From CAVTZP01 sp964456815 (GTDB lineage: Bacteria > Chloroflexota > Dehalococcoidia > Dehalococcoidales > BS750m-G39): 18,396 bases of DNA. Each line of letters opens with the position of its first letter. The stretch's first letter is position 1. A program made the translations under genes and the position numbers. A model generated the notes under the pieces. The model made no database searches. It saw nothing but the letters and a program-made list of their open reading frames with translations, and was not told where the DNA came from. Shown one piece after another: positions 1 through 7,269 of the stretch. Where the stretch lies: positions 1 to 18,396 of the forward strand of contig CAYWCO010000012.1 in NCBI GenBank assembly GCA_964456815.1. The letters are read 5' to 3'.

Positions 1-382
1 GGGCAAGGGGTATGGGGTGGGCGGGAATTCTAATGGCTACCGTTTTACCGCCGCCGGCGACGATATCGGGGACGGCTCTGGACTTAAAAAGCACCATGGT
101 CAGGGCACCGGGCAGGAATTTTTCCGCCAGAAGCCAGGCAGTTGGCGGCACCGGCTCAGCGACCTCGCCTATCTGGAATTTATCAGCCAGGAGTAGTGGT
201 AAGGGCATATTTTTTGGTCGTTTCTTTACCTGATAGACCCGCTCCACCGCCTGAGGAAGGCTGATGGCAGCGCCCAGCCCGTAGACGGTATCGGTGGGGA
301 AGGCAACTACCCCTCCCTCCTTGAGGATAAATACTGCCTGCTCAACCTGTTTTTGGACGGGTGAAAGTAGCTTGTTTGGCAT
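1..382 (-). CDS. tsaC: L-threonylcarbamoyladenylate synthase (TsaC/YrdC/Sua5 family), 3' end cut off by window edge
   Basis: The first 127 codons are present; the rest lies beyond position 1. The enzyme makes threonylcarbamoyl-AMP from threonine, bicarbonate and ATP, the first step of t6A modification of ANN-decoding tRNAs in the cytoplasm. The translation starts MPNKLLSPVQ and shows the family signatures in order: GGVVAFPTDTVYGLGA (about residues 25-40), the basic KKRPKNMPLPLLL segment (about 54-66), FLPGALTMVL (about 90-99) and VAIRIPAHP (about 116-124). The full family length is about 190-210 residues, so about 60% is seen. The ATG at 382 is the only good start before the YrdC fold; a weak AAGAAG ribosome site precedes it. 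It is divergent from guaA, and the two promoters overlap in the 383-434 interval. Confidence 0.93.
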   Translation of the reverse strand, partial: MPNKLLSPVQKQVEQAVFILKEGGVVAFPTDTVYGLGAAISLPQAVERVYQVKKRPKNMPLPLLLADKFQIGEVAEPVPPTAWLLAEKFLPGALTMVLFKSRAVPDIVAGGGKTVAIRIPAHPIPLA

Positions 383-394
383 CTTAATTTCTTC

Positions 395-423
395 TTGACC
401 CCAGTATATCACAGTGATATGCT
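395..423 (+). promoter_or_regulatory. Candidate sigma-70 promoter of the guaA-pur operon
   Basis: TTGACC (395-400), a 17-bp spacer and TATGCT (418-423) fit a housekeeping promoter. The expected start point is about 429-431, only 4-6 nt before the ATG at 435. With no Shine-Dalgarno sequence in reach, guaA mRNA may be nearly leaderless. This is inferred from the pattern alone. Confidence 0.5.
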
Positions 424-431
424 ATGTTCTA
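403..431 (-). promoter_or_regulatory. Candidate tsaC promoter overlapping the guaA promoter
   Basis: On the minus strand TATACT (403-408) is a good -10 element. The matching -35 position reads TAGAAC (426-431, 17-bp spacer), only 3 of 6 to consensus. It would give a leader of about 14 nt before the tsaC ATG. Its overlap with the guaA promoter implies interference or shared control. Confidence 0.3.
406..420. promoter_or_regulatory. Perfect 15-bp palindrome, candidate operator in the divergent promoter region
   Basis: ATATCAC-A-GTGATAT is a perfect inverted repeat (7-bp arms, 1-bp centre). It covers the spacer and the first bases of the guaA -10 element, and the -10 element of the opposing tsaC promoter. 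This is where a dimeric repressor would act on both genes. The binding protein is unknown. Confidence 0.4.
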
Positions 432-434
432 TAT

Positions 435-2120
435 ATGGCTAAAGGCAAATCAAAGCCAACGACAAAGGGTAGCCACCGGGTAGCCACCAGCGGCGATATT
501 GAGGTCTCCACCTATCTGGAAATCGCCAAGGAGATAGGGGGCGAGCAGCCGGCGCCGGCAAAGGAGACCGTACCCAGTGGTGAGCGCGAGGCGATAATTG
601 TCATTGACTTTGGCTCGCAATATAACATGCTGATTGCCCGGAGGGTACGCGAGTGCGAGGTGTATTGCGAGCTGGTGCCCTACGATGCCCCCTGGGAGAA
701 GATAGCCTCGTTAAACCCCAGGGGGTTTATCCTTTCCGGCGGTCCAGCCAGCGTCTATGAAACTGGCGCCCCTCAGGCTCCGGCGTATGTCTATGAGAGT
801 GGTCTGCCGATACTGGGCATATGCTACGGGATGCAGGTCCTTGCTCACCAGCTGGGGGGGCAGGTTGTAGCCGGAACCAAGCAGGAGTATGGACATGCCA
901 TCCTTCATCTGAGTAACATGGATTCCCCCCTGTTTTTCGGTTTGCCTCCCACCACCCCTGTATGGATGAGCCACGGCGACAGGATTGAAAGGCTGCCACC
1001 CGGCTTTGCCGCCTTAGCCTATACTGAAAATTCACCCTTCGCCGTTATGGGCAATGATAAGAAGCTCTTTGGTCTCCAGTTTCACCCTGAGGTCGTACAC
1101 ACCCCGGAGGGAAAGACCATACTGAGGAATTTCATATATCGGGTATGCGGCTGCAAGAGGAACTGGACAACGGCTAACTTCATAAACGAAAGCATAGCTA
1201 AGGTCAGAAAGCAGGTGGGCAAAGGCAAGGTCATCAGTGCCCTCTCGGGAGGGGTTGATTCGGCGGTAACTGCCACCCTTGTCCACCGGGCTATCGGCGA
1301 CCAGCTTACCTGTATCTTTGTTAATCATGGCTTGTTGCGCCGTGAGGAGGTGGAGAGGACATTTAATACCTTCCGCCTTAATCTTGGCATGAACATCGTC
1401 TATGTTGATGCCAGCGAGAGATTCCTTAGCCGCCTGAAGGGGGTCACCGACCCGGAGGTGAAGCGCAAGGTGATAGGTGAGGAATTTATTCTGGTATTTG
1501 AGGAGGAGGCGAAGAAGATAGGCAAGGTTGATTTTCTTGCCCAGGGTACGCTCTATCCCGATGTCATTGAGAGTGCCTCTTCAGGGAGCACGGCGTCGGC
1601 GAAGATAAAGACCCACCACAACGTTGGCGGGCTGCCCGCCAAGATGACGCTGCAGCTACTTGAGCCCCTGCGCGACCTGTTCAAGGACGAGGTGCGCCAG
1701 GTGGGGCTTGAGCTGGGGCTGCCTGAGGAGATGGTGTGGCGCCAGCCCTTCCCTGGCCCCGGGCTGGCGATTCGCATTATCGGTGAGGTAACCAAGGAGA
1801 AGCTTGATATACTGCGAGCCGCTGACTGGGTTGTAATGAGCGAGATTAAGAAGGCGCATTTATACCGCCAGTTGTGGCAGAGCTTTGCCATCCTCACCGA
1901 TGTCAAGAGCGTGGGGGTAATGGGTGACCAGCGTACCTATGGCTATCTGGTTGCCATCCGCGCCGTAACCAGCGAAGACGCCATGACCGCTGACTGGTCG
2001 CGCCTCCCCTACGAAGTCCTGGCTCGTATTTCCAGCCGCATCGTCAACGAAGTGCCCGGCGTAAACCGCGTCGTCTACGATATAACCTCCAAACCCCCCT
2101 CAACTATTGAGTGGGAGTAA
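435..2120 (+). CDS. guaA: GMP synthase (glutamine-hydrolysing)
   Basis: Converts XMP to GMP with ATP and the amide of glutamine; last step of GMP synthesis. From the ATG at 435 it has 561 residues. The class I amidotransferase domain starts at VIDFGSQYN (about residue 56). Its nucleophile Cys130 lies in GICYG and His217/Glu219 in FHPE. The ATP pyrophosphatase domain has the P-loop SGGVDS (271-276). The C-terminal dimerisation domain has QPFPGPGLAIRIIGEV and ends in DITSKPPSTIEWE. About 55 extra residues, starting MAKGKSKPTTKG, precede the amidotransferase domain, against roughly 10 in E. coli. There is no ATG, GTG or TTG inside them that would give a shorter protein. A GTG at 414 is an alternative start but would sit upstream of the predicted transcription start. 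First gene of the purine operon. Confidence 0.97.
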   Translation: MAKGKSKPTTKGSHRVATSGDIEVSTYLEIAKEIGGEQPAPAKETVPSGEREAIIVIDFGSQYNMLIARRVRECEVYCELVPYDAPWEKIASLNPRGFILSGGPASVYETGAPQAPAYVYESGLPILGICYGMQVLAHQLGGQVVAGTKQEYGHAILHLSNMDSPLFFGLPPTTPVWMSHGDRIERLPPGFAALAYTENSPFAVMGNDKKLFGLQFHPEVVHTPEGKTILRNFIYRVCGCKRNWTTANFINESIAKVRKQVGKGKVISALSGGVDSAVTATLVHRAIGDQLTCIFVNHGLLRREEVERTFNTFRLNLGMNIVYVDASERFLSRLKGVTDPEVKRKVIGEEFILVFEEEAKKIGKVDFLAQGTLYPDVIESASSGSTASAKIKTHHNVGGLPAKMTLQLLEPLRDLFKDEVRQVGLELGLPEEMVWRQPFPGPGLAIRIIGEVTKEKLDILRAADWVVMSEIKKAHLYRQLWQSFAILTDVKSVGVMGDQRTYGYLVAIRAVTSEDAMTADWSRLPYEVLARISSRIVNEVPGVNRVVYDITSKPPSTIEWE

Positions 2121-2145
2121 TAGATAGGCTAGGGGGAGATTCCCG

Positions 2146-2325
2146 ATGGGTAAAAGAAAGTTTAAAATCGGGGATAGGGTAATCGGAAATAACAAAAAGG
2201 CGTCATTTGCGGGCAGGAAGGGGACGATTATCGGCTACATCGGAGAATACTCTCAATATCAAGTGCGTTTTGATGATGGTAAAACTGAGACTGTCTATTC
2301 TTGGTGGATAGACCCGCTAAACTAG
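2146..2325 (+). CDS. Small basic protein, probable SH3-like (KOW/Tudor-like) beta-barrel
   Basis: A 59-residue protein starting MGKRKFKIGDRVIGN and ending WWIDPLN. It starts 25 bp after guaA, with a strong GGGGGAG ribosome site 7-8 nt before the ATG. The pattern 'FKIGDRV ... GRKGTIIGYI ... YQVRFDDGKTE' is typical of small five-stranded SH3-like barrels that bind nucleic acid or partner proteins. The family itself is not recognised. The N-terminal KRK and the later KK and RK pairs make it basic. Codons are AT-richer than those of guaA and purD. It and the following gene separate guaA from purD and look like an insertion into the purine operon. No function is assigned. Confidence 0.72.
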   Translation: MGKRKFKIGDRVIGNNKKASFAGRKGTIIGYIGEYSQYQVRFDDGKTETVYSWWIDPLN

Positions 2326-2332
2326 CTTAAAT

Positions 2333-2890
2333 ATGAAGACTGTTCTTAAAATAGGTTGTGGAGTTTTGCTCGGTTTGGGGGTGCTTGGCATAGTTGGGGT
2401 TGTGCTTATTTCTCAATGCCTACCTCCAGCGCCAGAGCCTGTAACGCCAACCCCAGAGCCGTTACCACCTATAGAAAAAGCGTTGGGTGGCACAATTAAA
2501 GACCTAGCTTATATTCAAGCAGGAACGCGGATGTATAGTGATGATGCTGACCCTGAATGGGAAGGTATAGCCATTTACATTTTATGGTATGACAGCCAAA
2601 GTGAGCTGGTTTTCTTCAGGGATGTCCCCGTGTCGGTAAGCATTGAGATATTTATATATGAAATGAACTGGGAGACACAGCAAAAAGAGATTATTAGATG
2701 TGTCTATAGTGGTAAGGTGCAAATTGATAGCTCAGGCACAGATATCAGAATACCATTTGAGGATATAAACGCAAACCCAGATACAGACAAAAACTTCGGC
2801 ACAGGCAAAGTGATAGTTCACACACCCGAACAAGGTGATTTCTCACATGAGTTCCAAGTACTGGCACTATATCAAGAGCCAGCCAAATAA
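2333..2890 (+). CDS. Membrane-anchored or secreted hypothetical protein with proline-rich linker
   Basis: 185 residues, 7 bp after the previous gene. Residues 1-28 are a short basic start (MKTVLK) followed by a Gly/Val/Leu-rich hydrophobic segment, so the protein is exported or anchored by one N-terminal helix. Cys29 sits at the end of this helix, but ISQ-C is a poor lipobox because Gln occupies -1, so lipidation is doubtful. A Pro/Thr-rich linker (about 30-47, PPAPEPVTPTPEP) leads to a beta-rich domain with many aromatic and acidic residues. The domain resembles the Ig-like or DUF-type domains of Chloroflexota surface proteins, but no family is recognised. There is no clear ribosome site at the ATG; translation may be coupled to the gene before. 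Base composition is AT-richer than the purine genes. Confidence 0.75.
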   Translation: MKTVLKIGCGVLLGLGVLGIVGVVLISQCLPPAPEPVTPTPEPLPPIEKALGGTIKDLAYIQAGTRMYSDDADPEWEGIAIYILWYDSQSELVFFRDVPVSVSIEIFIYEMNWETQQKEIIRCVYSGKVQIDSSGTDIRIPFEDINANPDTDKNFGTGKVIVHTPEQGDFSHEFQVLALYQEPAK

Positions 2891-2903
2891 GGGGGTGAGG
2901 TAG

Positions 2904-4178
2904 ATAAAAATCTTAGTTGTTGGTGGTGGGGGCAGGGAGCATACCCTGGTCTGGAAGCTAGCCCAGAGCCCCAAAGTAGAGGAAATCTATGTGGCTCCGG
3001 GGAACGCCGGCACGGCTAAGATTGCCCAAAACCTGGATATAAAGCCTGCCGATATAGACGGGCTGGCTAAGATAGCCCAGGAAAAGAGGATTGACCTCAC
3101 CGTTGTTGGTCCCGAAGCGCCTCTGGCTGAGGGCATTACTGACCAGTTCCTCATCAGGGGTTTTCAAATCTTCGGCCCGACCAAGCGTGCCACCGAGATT
3201 GAGTCGAGCAAGGTCTTCGCCAAGGAGCTGATGCAAAAACATGATATACCCTGTGCCAGAAGCGTCAGCTTTTCCGATTATATTAAGGCGAAGGAGTATC
3301 TCCAGAAGCAGACGCCACCTATCGTGGTCAAAGCCGATGGCCTGGCTGCCGGCAAGGGGGTAATCGTGGCTGATTCAATCCCGCAGGCGCTGGAAGCCCT
3401 CTCCTATATAATGGAAGCTAAAGCCTTCGGTGATGCCGGGGGCAGGGTATTAGTTGAGGAGCATCTATCGGGAAAGGAGATGAGCGTCTTCGCCTTTACC
3501 GATGCCTACAGCGTAGTCCCGATGGTGGCGGCTTGCGATTATAAACGCTTATATGACGGAGACCAGGGGCCCAATACCGGGGGTATGGGCAGCTACAGCC
3601 CGCCGCCTTTTATGAGTCCGGCGCTGGCTGAAAAGGTAGTGGAGACCATTATGGAGCCGGCGGTAACGGCGATGCACGACGAAGGAAGACCGTATAAAGG
3701 CGTCCTCTACGGGGGGCTGATGGTTACCAATAACAGGCCAAAGGTGCTAGAATTTAACGCCAGGTTCGGCGACCCGGAGGCGCAGGTTACCCTGCCCTTG
3801 CTCAAGAGCGACCTGGTGGATATTATGCTGGCAGTTGTTGATAACAAGCTTGAGCAGATAAATGTAGAGTGGAGTGACGGCGCCTGTGTCGGGGTGGTGA
3901 TGGCATCGGGGGGATACCCCGCCAGCTATAAGACGGGCTTTGTTATTAGCGGACTGGACGAGGTGGATAAGGACATCCTTGTCTTTCACGCCGGGACTAA
4001 GCTGGAATCAGGGCTGGAATCGGGGCGGGTAGTGACCAGCGGGGGCAGAGTCCTCACCGTGGTCGCTACCGGCAGAAATCTGGCTGAAGCCAGGGAAAGG
4101 GTCTATAAAAATATCCCCCGTATTCACTTTGAGGGTTGTCACTACCGCAAGGATATCGCTTTAATAAAGGAAGGTTAA
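2904..4178 (+). CDS. purD: Phosphoribosylamine-glycine ligase (GAR synthetase), apparent AUA start
   Basis: Joins glycine to 5-phosphoribosylamine with ATP, step 2 of purine synthesis. The reading frame is closed by TAG at 2901-2903. The next codon is ATA (2904), followed by KILVVGGGGREHTLVWKLA, the conserved N-terminal nucleotide-fold motif of PurD. The first ordinary start, GTG at 2991, would delete this motif. With AUA the protein is 424 residues, matching the usual 420-430. A strong purine-rich site (GGGGGTGAGG, 2891-2900) sits just before the ATA. ATP-grasp motifs follow: VGPEAPLAEGI, FGPTKRATEIE, VKADGLAAGKGV, DGDQGPNTGGMGSYSP and NARFGDPEAQ. The C-terminal piece includes HFEGCHYRKDIAL. 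Gap of 13 bp to the gene before and 1 bp to purE. An ATG-to-ATA change or a base error are alternatives. Confidence 0.95.
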   Translation: MKILVVGGGGREHTLVWKLAQSPKVEEIYVAPGNAGTAKIAQNLDIKPADIDGLAKIAQEKRIDLTVVGPEAPLAEGITDQFLIRGFQIFGPTKRATEIESSKVFAKELMQKHDIPCARSVSFSDYIKAKEYLQKQTPPIVVKADGLAAGKGVIVADSIPQALEALSYIMEAKAFGDAGGRVLVEEHLSGKEMSVFAFTDAYSVVPMVAACDYKRLYDGDQGPNTGGMGSYSPPPFMSPALAEKVVETIMEPAVTAMHDEGRPYKGVLYGGLMVTNNRPKVLEFNARFGDPEAQVTLPLLKSDLVDIMLAVVDNKLEQINVEWSDGACVGVVMASGGYPASYKTGFVISGLDEVDKDILVFHAGTKLESGLESGRVVTSGGRVLTVVATGRNLAEARERVYKNIPRIHFEGCHYRKDIALIKEG

Positions 4179-4179
4179 A

Positions 4180-4644
4180 ATGCCGTTAGTTGCTGTAGTT
4201 ATGGGCTCAAAATCAGATACGGAAGCCCTCAAGCCGACGCTGGATATATTAACCAAGCTCGGCATTGAGCACGAGGTTTCGGTAATATCTGCCCACCGCA
4301 ACCCGGATAAGGTCCGGCAGTATGGGCTGGATGCCAGGGGGCGGGGGATTGAGGTTATAATTGCCGCTGCCGGTGGGGCAGCGCACCTGCCCGGCGTTCT
4401 GGCAAGCTGGACAACCCTGCCCGTCATCGGTGTGCCCCTGGCTGCTGGCGAACTGGCGGGTGTTGATGCCCTATATTCCATAGTTCAGATGCCGGCTGGG
4501 ATACCGGTAGCCGCGGTGGCTATAGGCAGCCCCGGGGCGAAGAACGCTGCCTATCTGGCGGCTGAAATCTTAGGCTTAAAACATGACGAGATACGGAAAG
4601 CCTACGAAAAATATAGAGCCGAGTTGCAAGGAGAAAAGCCATGA
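4180..4644 (+). CDS. purE: 5-(carboxyamino)imidazole ribonucleotide mutase (PurE)
   Basis: 154 residues, the normal size for class I PurE. It moves the carboxyl group of N5-CAIR to give CAIR, or carboxylates AIR directly in class II enzymes. Visible motifs: VVMGSKSDTEA (residues 6-16), SAHRNPDKV, AAAGGAAHLPGVLA and SIVQMPAGIPVAAVAIG. The SAHRNP loop resembles class I enzymes. No purK, the usual class I partner, is in this window. The ATG follows the purD stop by one base, with AAGGAAGG as ribosome site, so it is translated together with purD. Its last four bases (ATGA) overlap the purB start. Confidence 0.95.
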   Translation: MPLVAVVMGSKSDTEALKPTLDILTKLGIEHEVSVISAHRNPDKVRQYGLDARGRGIEVIIAAAGGAAHLPGVLASWTTLPVIGVPLAAGELAGVDALYSIVQMPAGIPVAAVAIGSPGAKNAAYLAAEILGLKHDEIRKAYEKYRAELQGEKP

Positions 4645-5990
4645 TTGAACGCTATTCCAGACCTCAGATGAAGCGGGTGTGGTCGGACGAGAATAAGTTT
4701 GATAAGTGGCTCAAGGTGGAGATTGCCGTCTGTGAGGCGTGGGCTGAATTAGGCGTTGTTCCCCGGGAGGCGGTGCCCAAGATAAAGCTGGCACGGGTCG
4801 ACCTTAAACGCATGGAGGAGATTTTGAGGGAGACCCACCATGATATAACCGCTTTTCTGGGCGCGGTGGCGGAGAGCGTGGGGGGGGAATCTCGCTTTAT
4901 CCACCTTGGTCTTACCTCCTCCGATGTCATAGATACCGCCTTGAGCCTGCAGCTGATTGAGGCGGCGGAGCTGCTTAGTAAGGATGTAAAGGAGCTCATC
5001 TCGGTGCTGGCGCAGCAGGCGATAAGATATAAATACACACCGATGATTGGCCGCACTCACGGGGTTCACGCCGAGCCGATCTCCTTTGGTTTTAAGCTGG
5101 CGCTATGGGTTGAGGAGATGAGGCGAAATTGGCAAAGGCTGGGTGAAGCCACGAAAGCCATCGCTGTGGGCAAGATTTCGGGAGCCGTTGGCACCTACGC
5201 CACCCTGTCCCCCGAGGTTGAAGAAAAGGCTTGCTTTAGGTTGGGACTCACCCCGGCCCCAATCTCAAGCCAGGTCTTGCAGCGCGACCGCCATGCCCAG
5301 TTCGTTACTACTTTGGCTATTATTTCAAGCTCGCTGGAGAAGTTTGCCACCGAAATCAGAGCCTTGCAGCGGACCGAGACCCGGGAGGCGGAGGAGCCCT
5401 TTGGCGCCGGTCAGACCGGCTCTTCGGCAATGCCCCATAAGCGCAACCCGGAGCTTTGCGAGCGGGTCTGTGGCTTAGCCCGGCTGGTGAGAGGCTACGC
5501 CCTGACCTCAATGGAAAACATTGCCCTGTGGCATGAGCGGGATATAAGCCATTCCTCCACGGAGCGAATTATACTGCCCGACTCCTGCCTGGTGGTAGAT
5601 TATGCTCTGGGCATTTTCACCTCAATAATGCAAGGACTGCAGGTCTATCCGAAGCGGATGAAGCAAAATATAGACCTCACCAGGGGCCTGGTTTTCTCCC
5701 AGCGGGTGATGCTCGCCCTTATCAGTAAAGGGCTGAGCCGGCAGAAAGCCTACGAGCTGGTGCAGAGGAATGCGATGAAGGCGTGGAAGGGGAATAAGAG
5801 CTTCCTTAGCCTGCTCAAGGCTGACAAGGAGGTTACTGCCGCCATGTCGGCTAAAGAGCTGGAGCAAAACTTCGACGAGCAGTATTACCTGCGTTATATG
5901 GATGTTATCTTTAAGCGGCTGGGGCTGACGGAGGCGCAGTGGAAGGGGGAGATAGCCAAGCCGTCAGACCTGGCACCAAGGGCAATATAA
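4641..5990 (+). CDS. purB: Adenylosuccinate lyase
   Basis: Cleaves SAICAR to AICAR and adenylosuccinate to AMP, both releasing fumarate. 449 residues, close to the B. subtilis type (about 430). It starts MIERYSRPQMKRVWSDENKF, as that type does. The fumarase/aspartase superfamily signature GSSAMPHKRNPE is at about residues 259-270. The catalytic His region GRTHGVHAEP is at about 137-146, and LQRDRHAQF and WHERDISHSSTERI are also present. The start ATG overlaps the purE stop (ATGA), and an AAGGAG site lies inside the purE end, so the genes are translationally coupled. The stop overlaps the purC start by one base (TAATG). Confidence 0.97.
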   Translation: MIERYSRPQMKRVWSDENKFDKWLKVEIAVCEAWAELGVVPREAVPKIKLARVDLKRMEEILRETHHDITAFLGAVAESVGGESRFIHLGLTSSDVIDTALSLQLIEAAELLSKDVKELISVLAQQAIRYKYTPMIGRTHGVHAEPISFGFKLALWVEEMRRNWQRLGEATKAIAVGKISGAVGTYATLSPEVEEKACFRLGLTPAPISSQVLQRDRHAQFVTTLAIISSSLEKFATEIRALQRTETREAEEPFGAGQTGSSAMPHKRNPELCERVCGLARLVRGYALTSMENIALWHERDISHSSTERIILPDSCLVVDYALGIFTSIMQGLQVYPKRMKQNIDLTRGLVFSQRVMLALISKGLSRQKAYELVQRNAMKAWKGNKSFLSLLKADKEVTAAMSAKELEQNFDEQYYLRYMDVIFKRLGLTEAQWKGEIAKPSDLAPRAI

Positions 5991-6904
5991 TGGGTAACGA
6001 TGTTTTGCTGAATGCCGACCTGCCCCTGCCCTTGTTTATTCGGGGCAAGGTTCGTGATACCTACGAGCTGGGCAATCTGCTGCTGATTATTGCCACTGAC
6101 CGAATCTCAGCCTTTGATGTTGTCCTGCCCTGCGGCGTCCCCAGTAAGGGGCGGGTGCTCAATCAGCTCTCCGCTTTCTGGTTTAACCAGACCAAGGATT
6201 TATTACCCAACCATCTTGTGGAAGCGGTGGAAGATGTCCGCCGTCTTGATGCTTACCTTCCTGCCGAGAGCCGCTTTGATTATCCCGGATACTTAGCCGG
6301 GCGTTCTATGGTGGTTAAAAGGGTCAAGCGCATTTCCGTTGAGTGCGTGGTGCGCGGCTATATATCCGGCTCGGCGTGGGCGGAGTATAAAGAGAGCGGC
6401 ACCGTCTCCGGAAACCCGATGCCCGGAGGCTTGCAGGAGAGCCAGGAGTTACCCCAGCCCCTCTTTACCCCTACCACCAAGGCGGAAAGCGGGCATGACC
6501 AGCCGCTATCTATGGAGGAGATGGCGAAGCTGGTGGGTGGGGTGGCTCTGGCTGAGGGGATAAGAGAGAAAAGTTTAGCTGTCTATAGCTATGCTCGTGG
6601 GTATGCTGTAGCCAGGGGTATTATTATCGCCGATACCAAGTTTGAGTTCGGGCTGGACGGCAACGAGCTTATCCTCATTGATGAATTATTAACCCCGGAC
6701 TCATCCCGCATCTGGGATACCGGGCTATATAAGGTTGGGCAACCTCAGGAAAGCTATGATAAGCAACCGGTCAGGGACTGGCTTACCGCTTCCGGTTGGA
6801 GTAAAGAACCCCCCGCCCCCGTGCTGCCGCCAGACGTTATTGAGGCTACCAGCAAAAGATACGAGCAGGCTTACGAGAGGCTAGCGGGTAAGAAGCTGAC
6901 ATAG
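5990..6904 (+). CDS. purC: Phosphoribosylaminoimidazole-succinocarboxamide (SAICAR) synthase
   Basis: Condenses CAIR with aspartate using ATP. From the ATG at 5990 it has 304 residues, the long form as in yeast Ade1, rather than the roughly 240-residue E. coli form. Motifs: RGKVRDTYELG (residues 17-27), LIIATDRISAFDVVLPCGVP, VVKRVKRISVECVVRGYISGSAW, TPTTKAESGHDQP, IADTKFEFG and ELLTPDSSRIW. The start was chosen because the in-frame upstream GTG at 5939 lies inside purB. The ATG at 5990 overlaps the purB stop and has AAGGG 8 nt upstream. It is the last gene of the operon. Its 3' end faces the minus-strand gene ending at 6920, with only 15 bp between and no clear terminator hairpin. Confidence 0.96.
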   Translation: MGNDVLLNADLPLPLFIRGKVRDTYELGNLLLIIATDRISAFDVVLPCGVPSKGRVLNQLSAFWFNQTKDLLPNHLVEAVEDVRRLDAYLPAESRFDYPGYLAGRSMVVKRVKRISVECVVRGYISGSAWAEYKESGTVSGNPMPGGLQESQELPQPLFTPTTKAESGHDQPLSMEEMAKLVGGVALAEGIREKSLAVYSYARGYAVARGIIIADTKFEFGLDGNELILIDELLTPDSSRIWDTGLYKVGQPQESYDKQPVRDWLTASGWSKEPPAPVLPPDVIEATSKRYEQAYERLAGKKLT

Positions 6905-6919
6905 GGGTTAACCGAAGCT

Positions 6920-7267
6920 CTAGAAGTAACGTGAAACGCGCCTCTCAAGCCCCGACTCCATAAGCTTTTCCTCTGAGAGATAGAACCTACCATCTTCGGT
7001 CTGCTGGATGACCCCGGTATTCATCAAACCGCCCAAGGCATATGGCTTATAGTCACGTCCCCTGAACATCCCTTGTATAAAGCCCCGGGGTCTCAGCCCC
7101 AGCTCGTCAATCGTCTTCGCATTCTTAGCGTCGGTAGCATTATGCTTTCGGAAAATACGTATCACCTGGCGGATAGCACGCTTCAGACGCCACCGTGGGA
7201 TTACAATCATTGCCAGCAGGAGAAAGGCGAAAACCAGGACTATGATAATTATGGTGTTTATATCCAG
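6920..7267 (-). CDS. Small single-helix membrane protein with basic juxtamembrane region, probable CTG start
   Basis: The first ATG (7210) would give 96 residues. The frame is open upstream to the end of hisB, and a CTG at 7267 lies 7 nt after a GGAGG site (inside the hisB 3' end). From there the protein has 115 residues and gains a clean N-terminal transmembrane helix (DINTIIIIVLVFAFLLLAMI). The helix is followed by a strongly basic stretch (RWRLKRAIRQ... RIFRK), so the C-terminal part should be cytoplasmic. Residues 50-115 (TIDELGLRPRGFIQ ... YALGGLMNTGVIQQTEDGRFYLSEEKL) look like a winged-helix-like fold, but no family is recognised. It follows hisB by 2 nt and is probably co-translated. 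An AUA overlapping the hisB stop is a less likely start. No function is assigned. Confidence 0.7.
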   Translation of the reverse strand: MDINTIIIIVLVFAFLLLAMIVIPRWRLKRAIRQVIRIFRKHNATDAKNAKTIDELGLRPRGFIQGMFRGRDYKPYALGGLMNTGVIQQTEDGRFYLSEEKLMESGLERRVSRYF

Positions 7268-7269
7268 TG

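Noticed and set aside
414..434. GTG start at 414 for guaA
   Set aside because: It lies inside the -10 region and palindrome of the likely promoter and adds only seven residues without a ribosome site.
2429..2431. Lipobox in the 185-residue protein
   Set aside because: The residue before Cys29 is Gln, which signal peptidase II does not normally accept; a plain membrane anchor is more likely.
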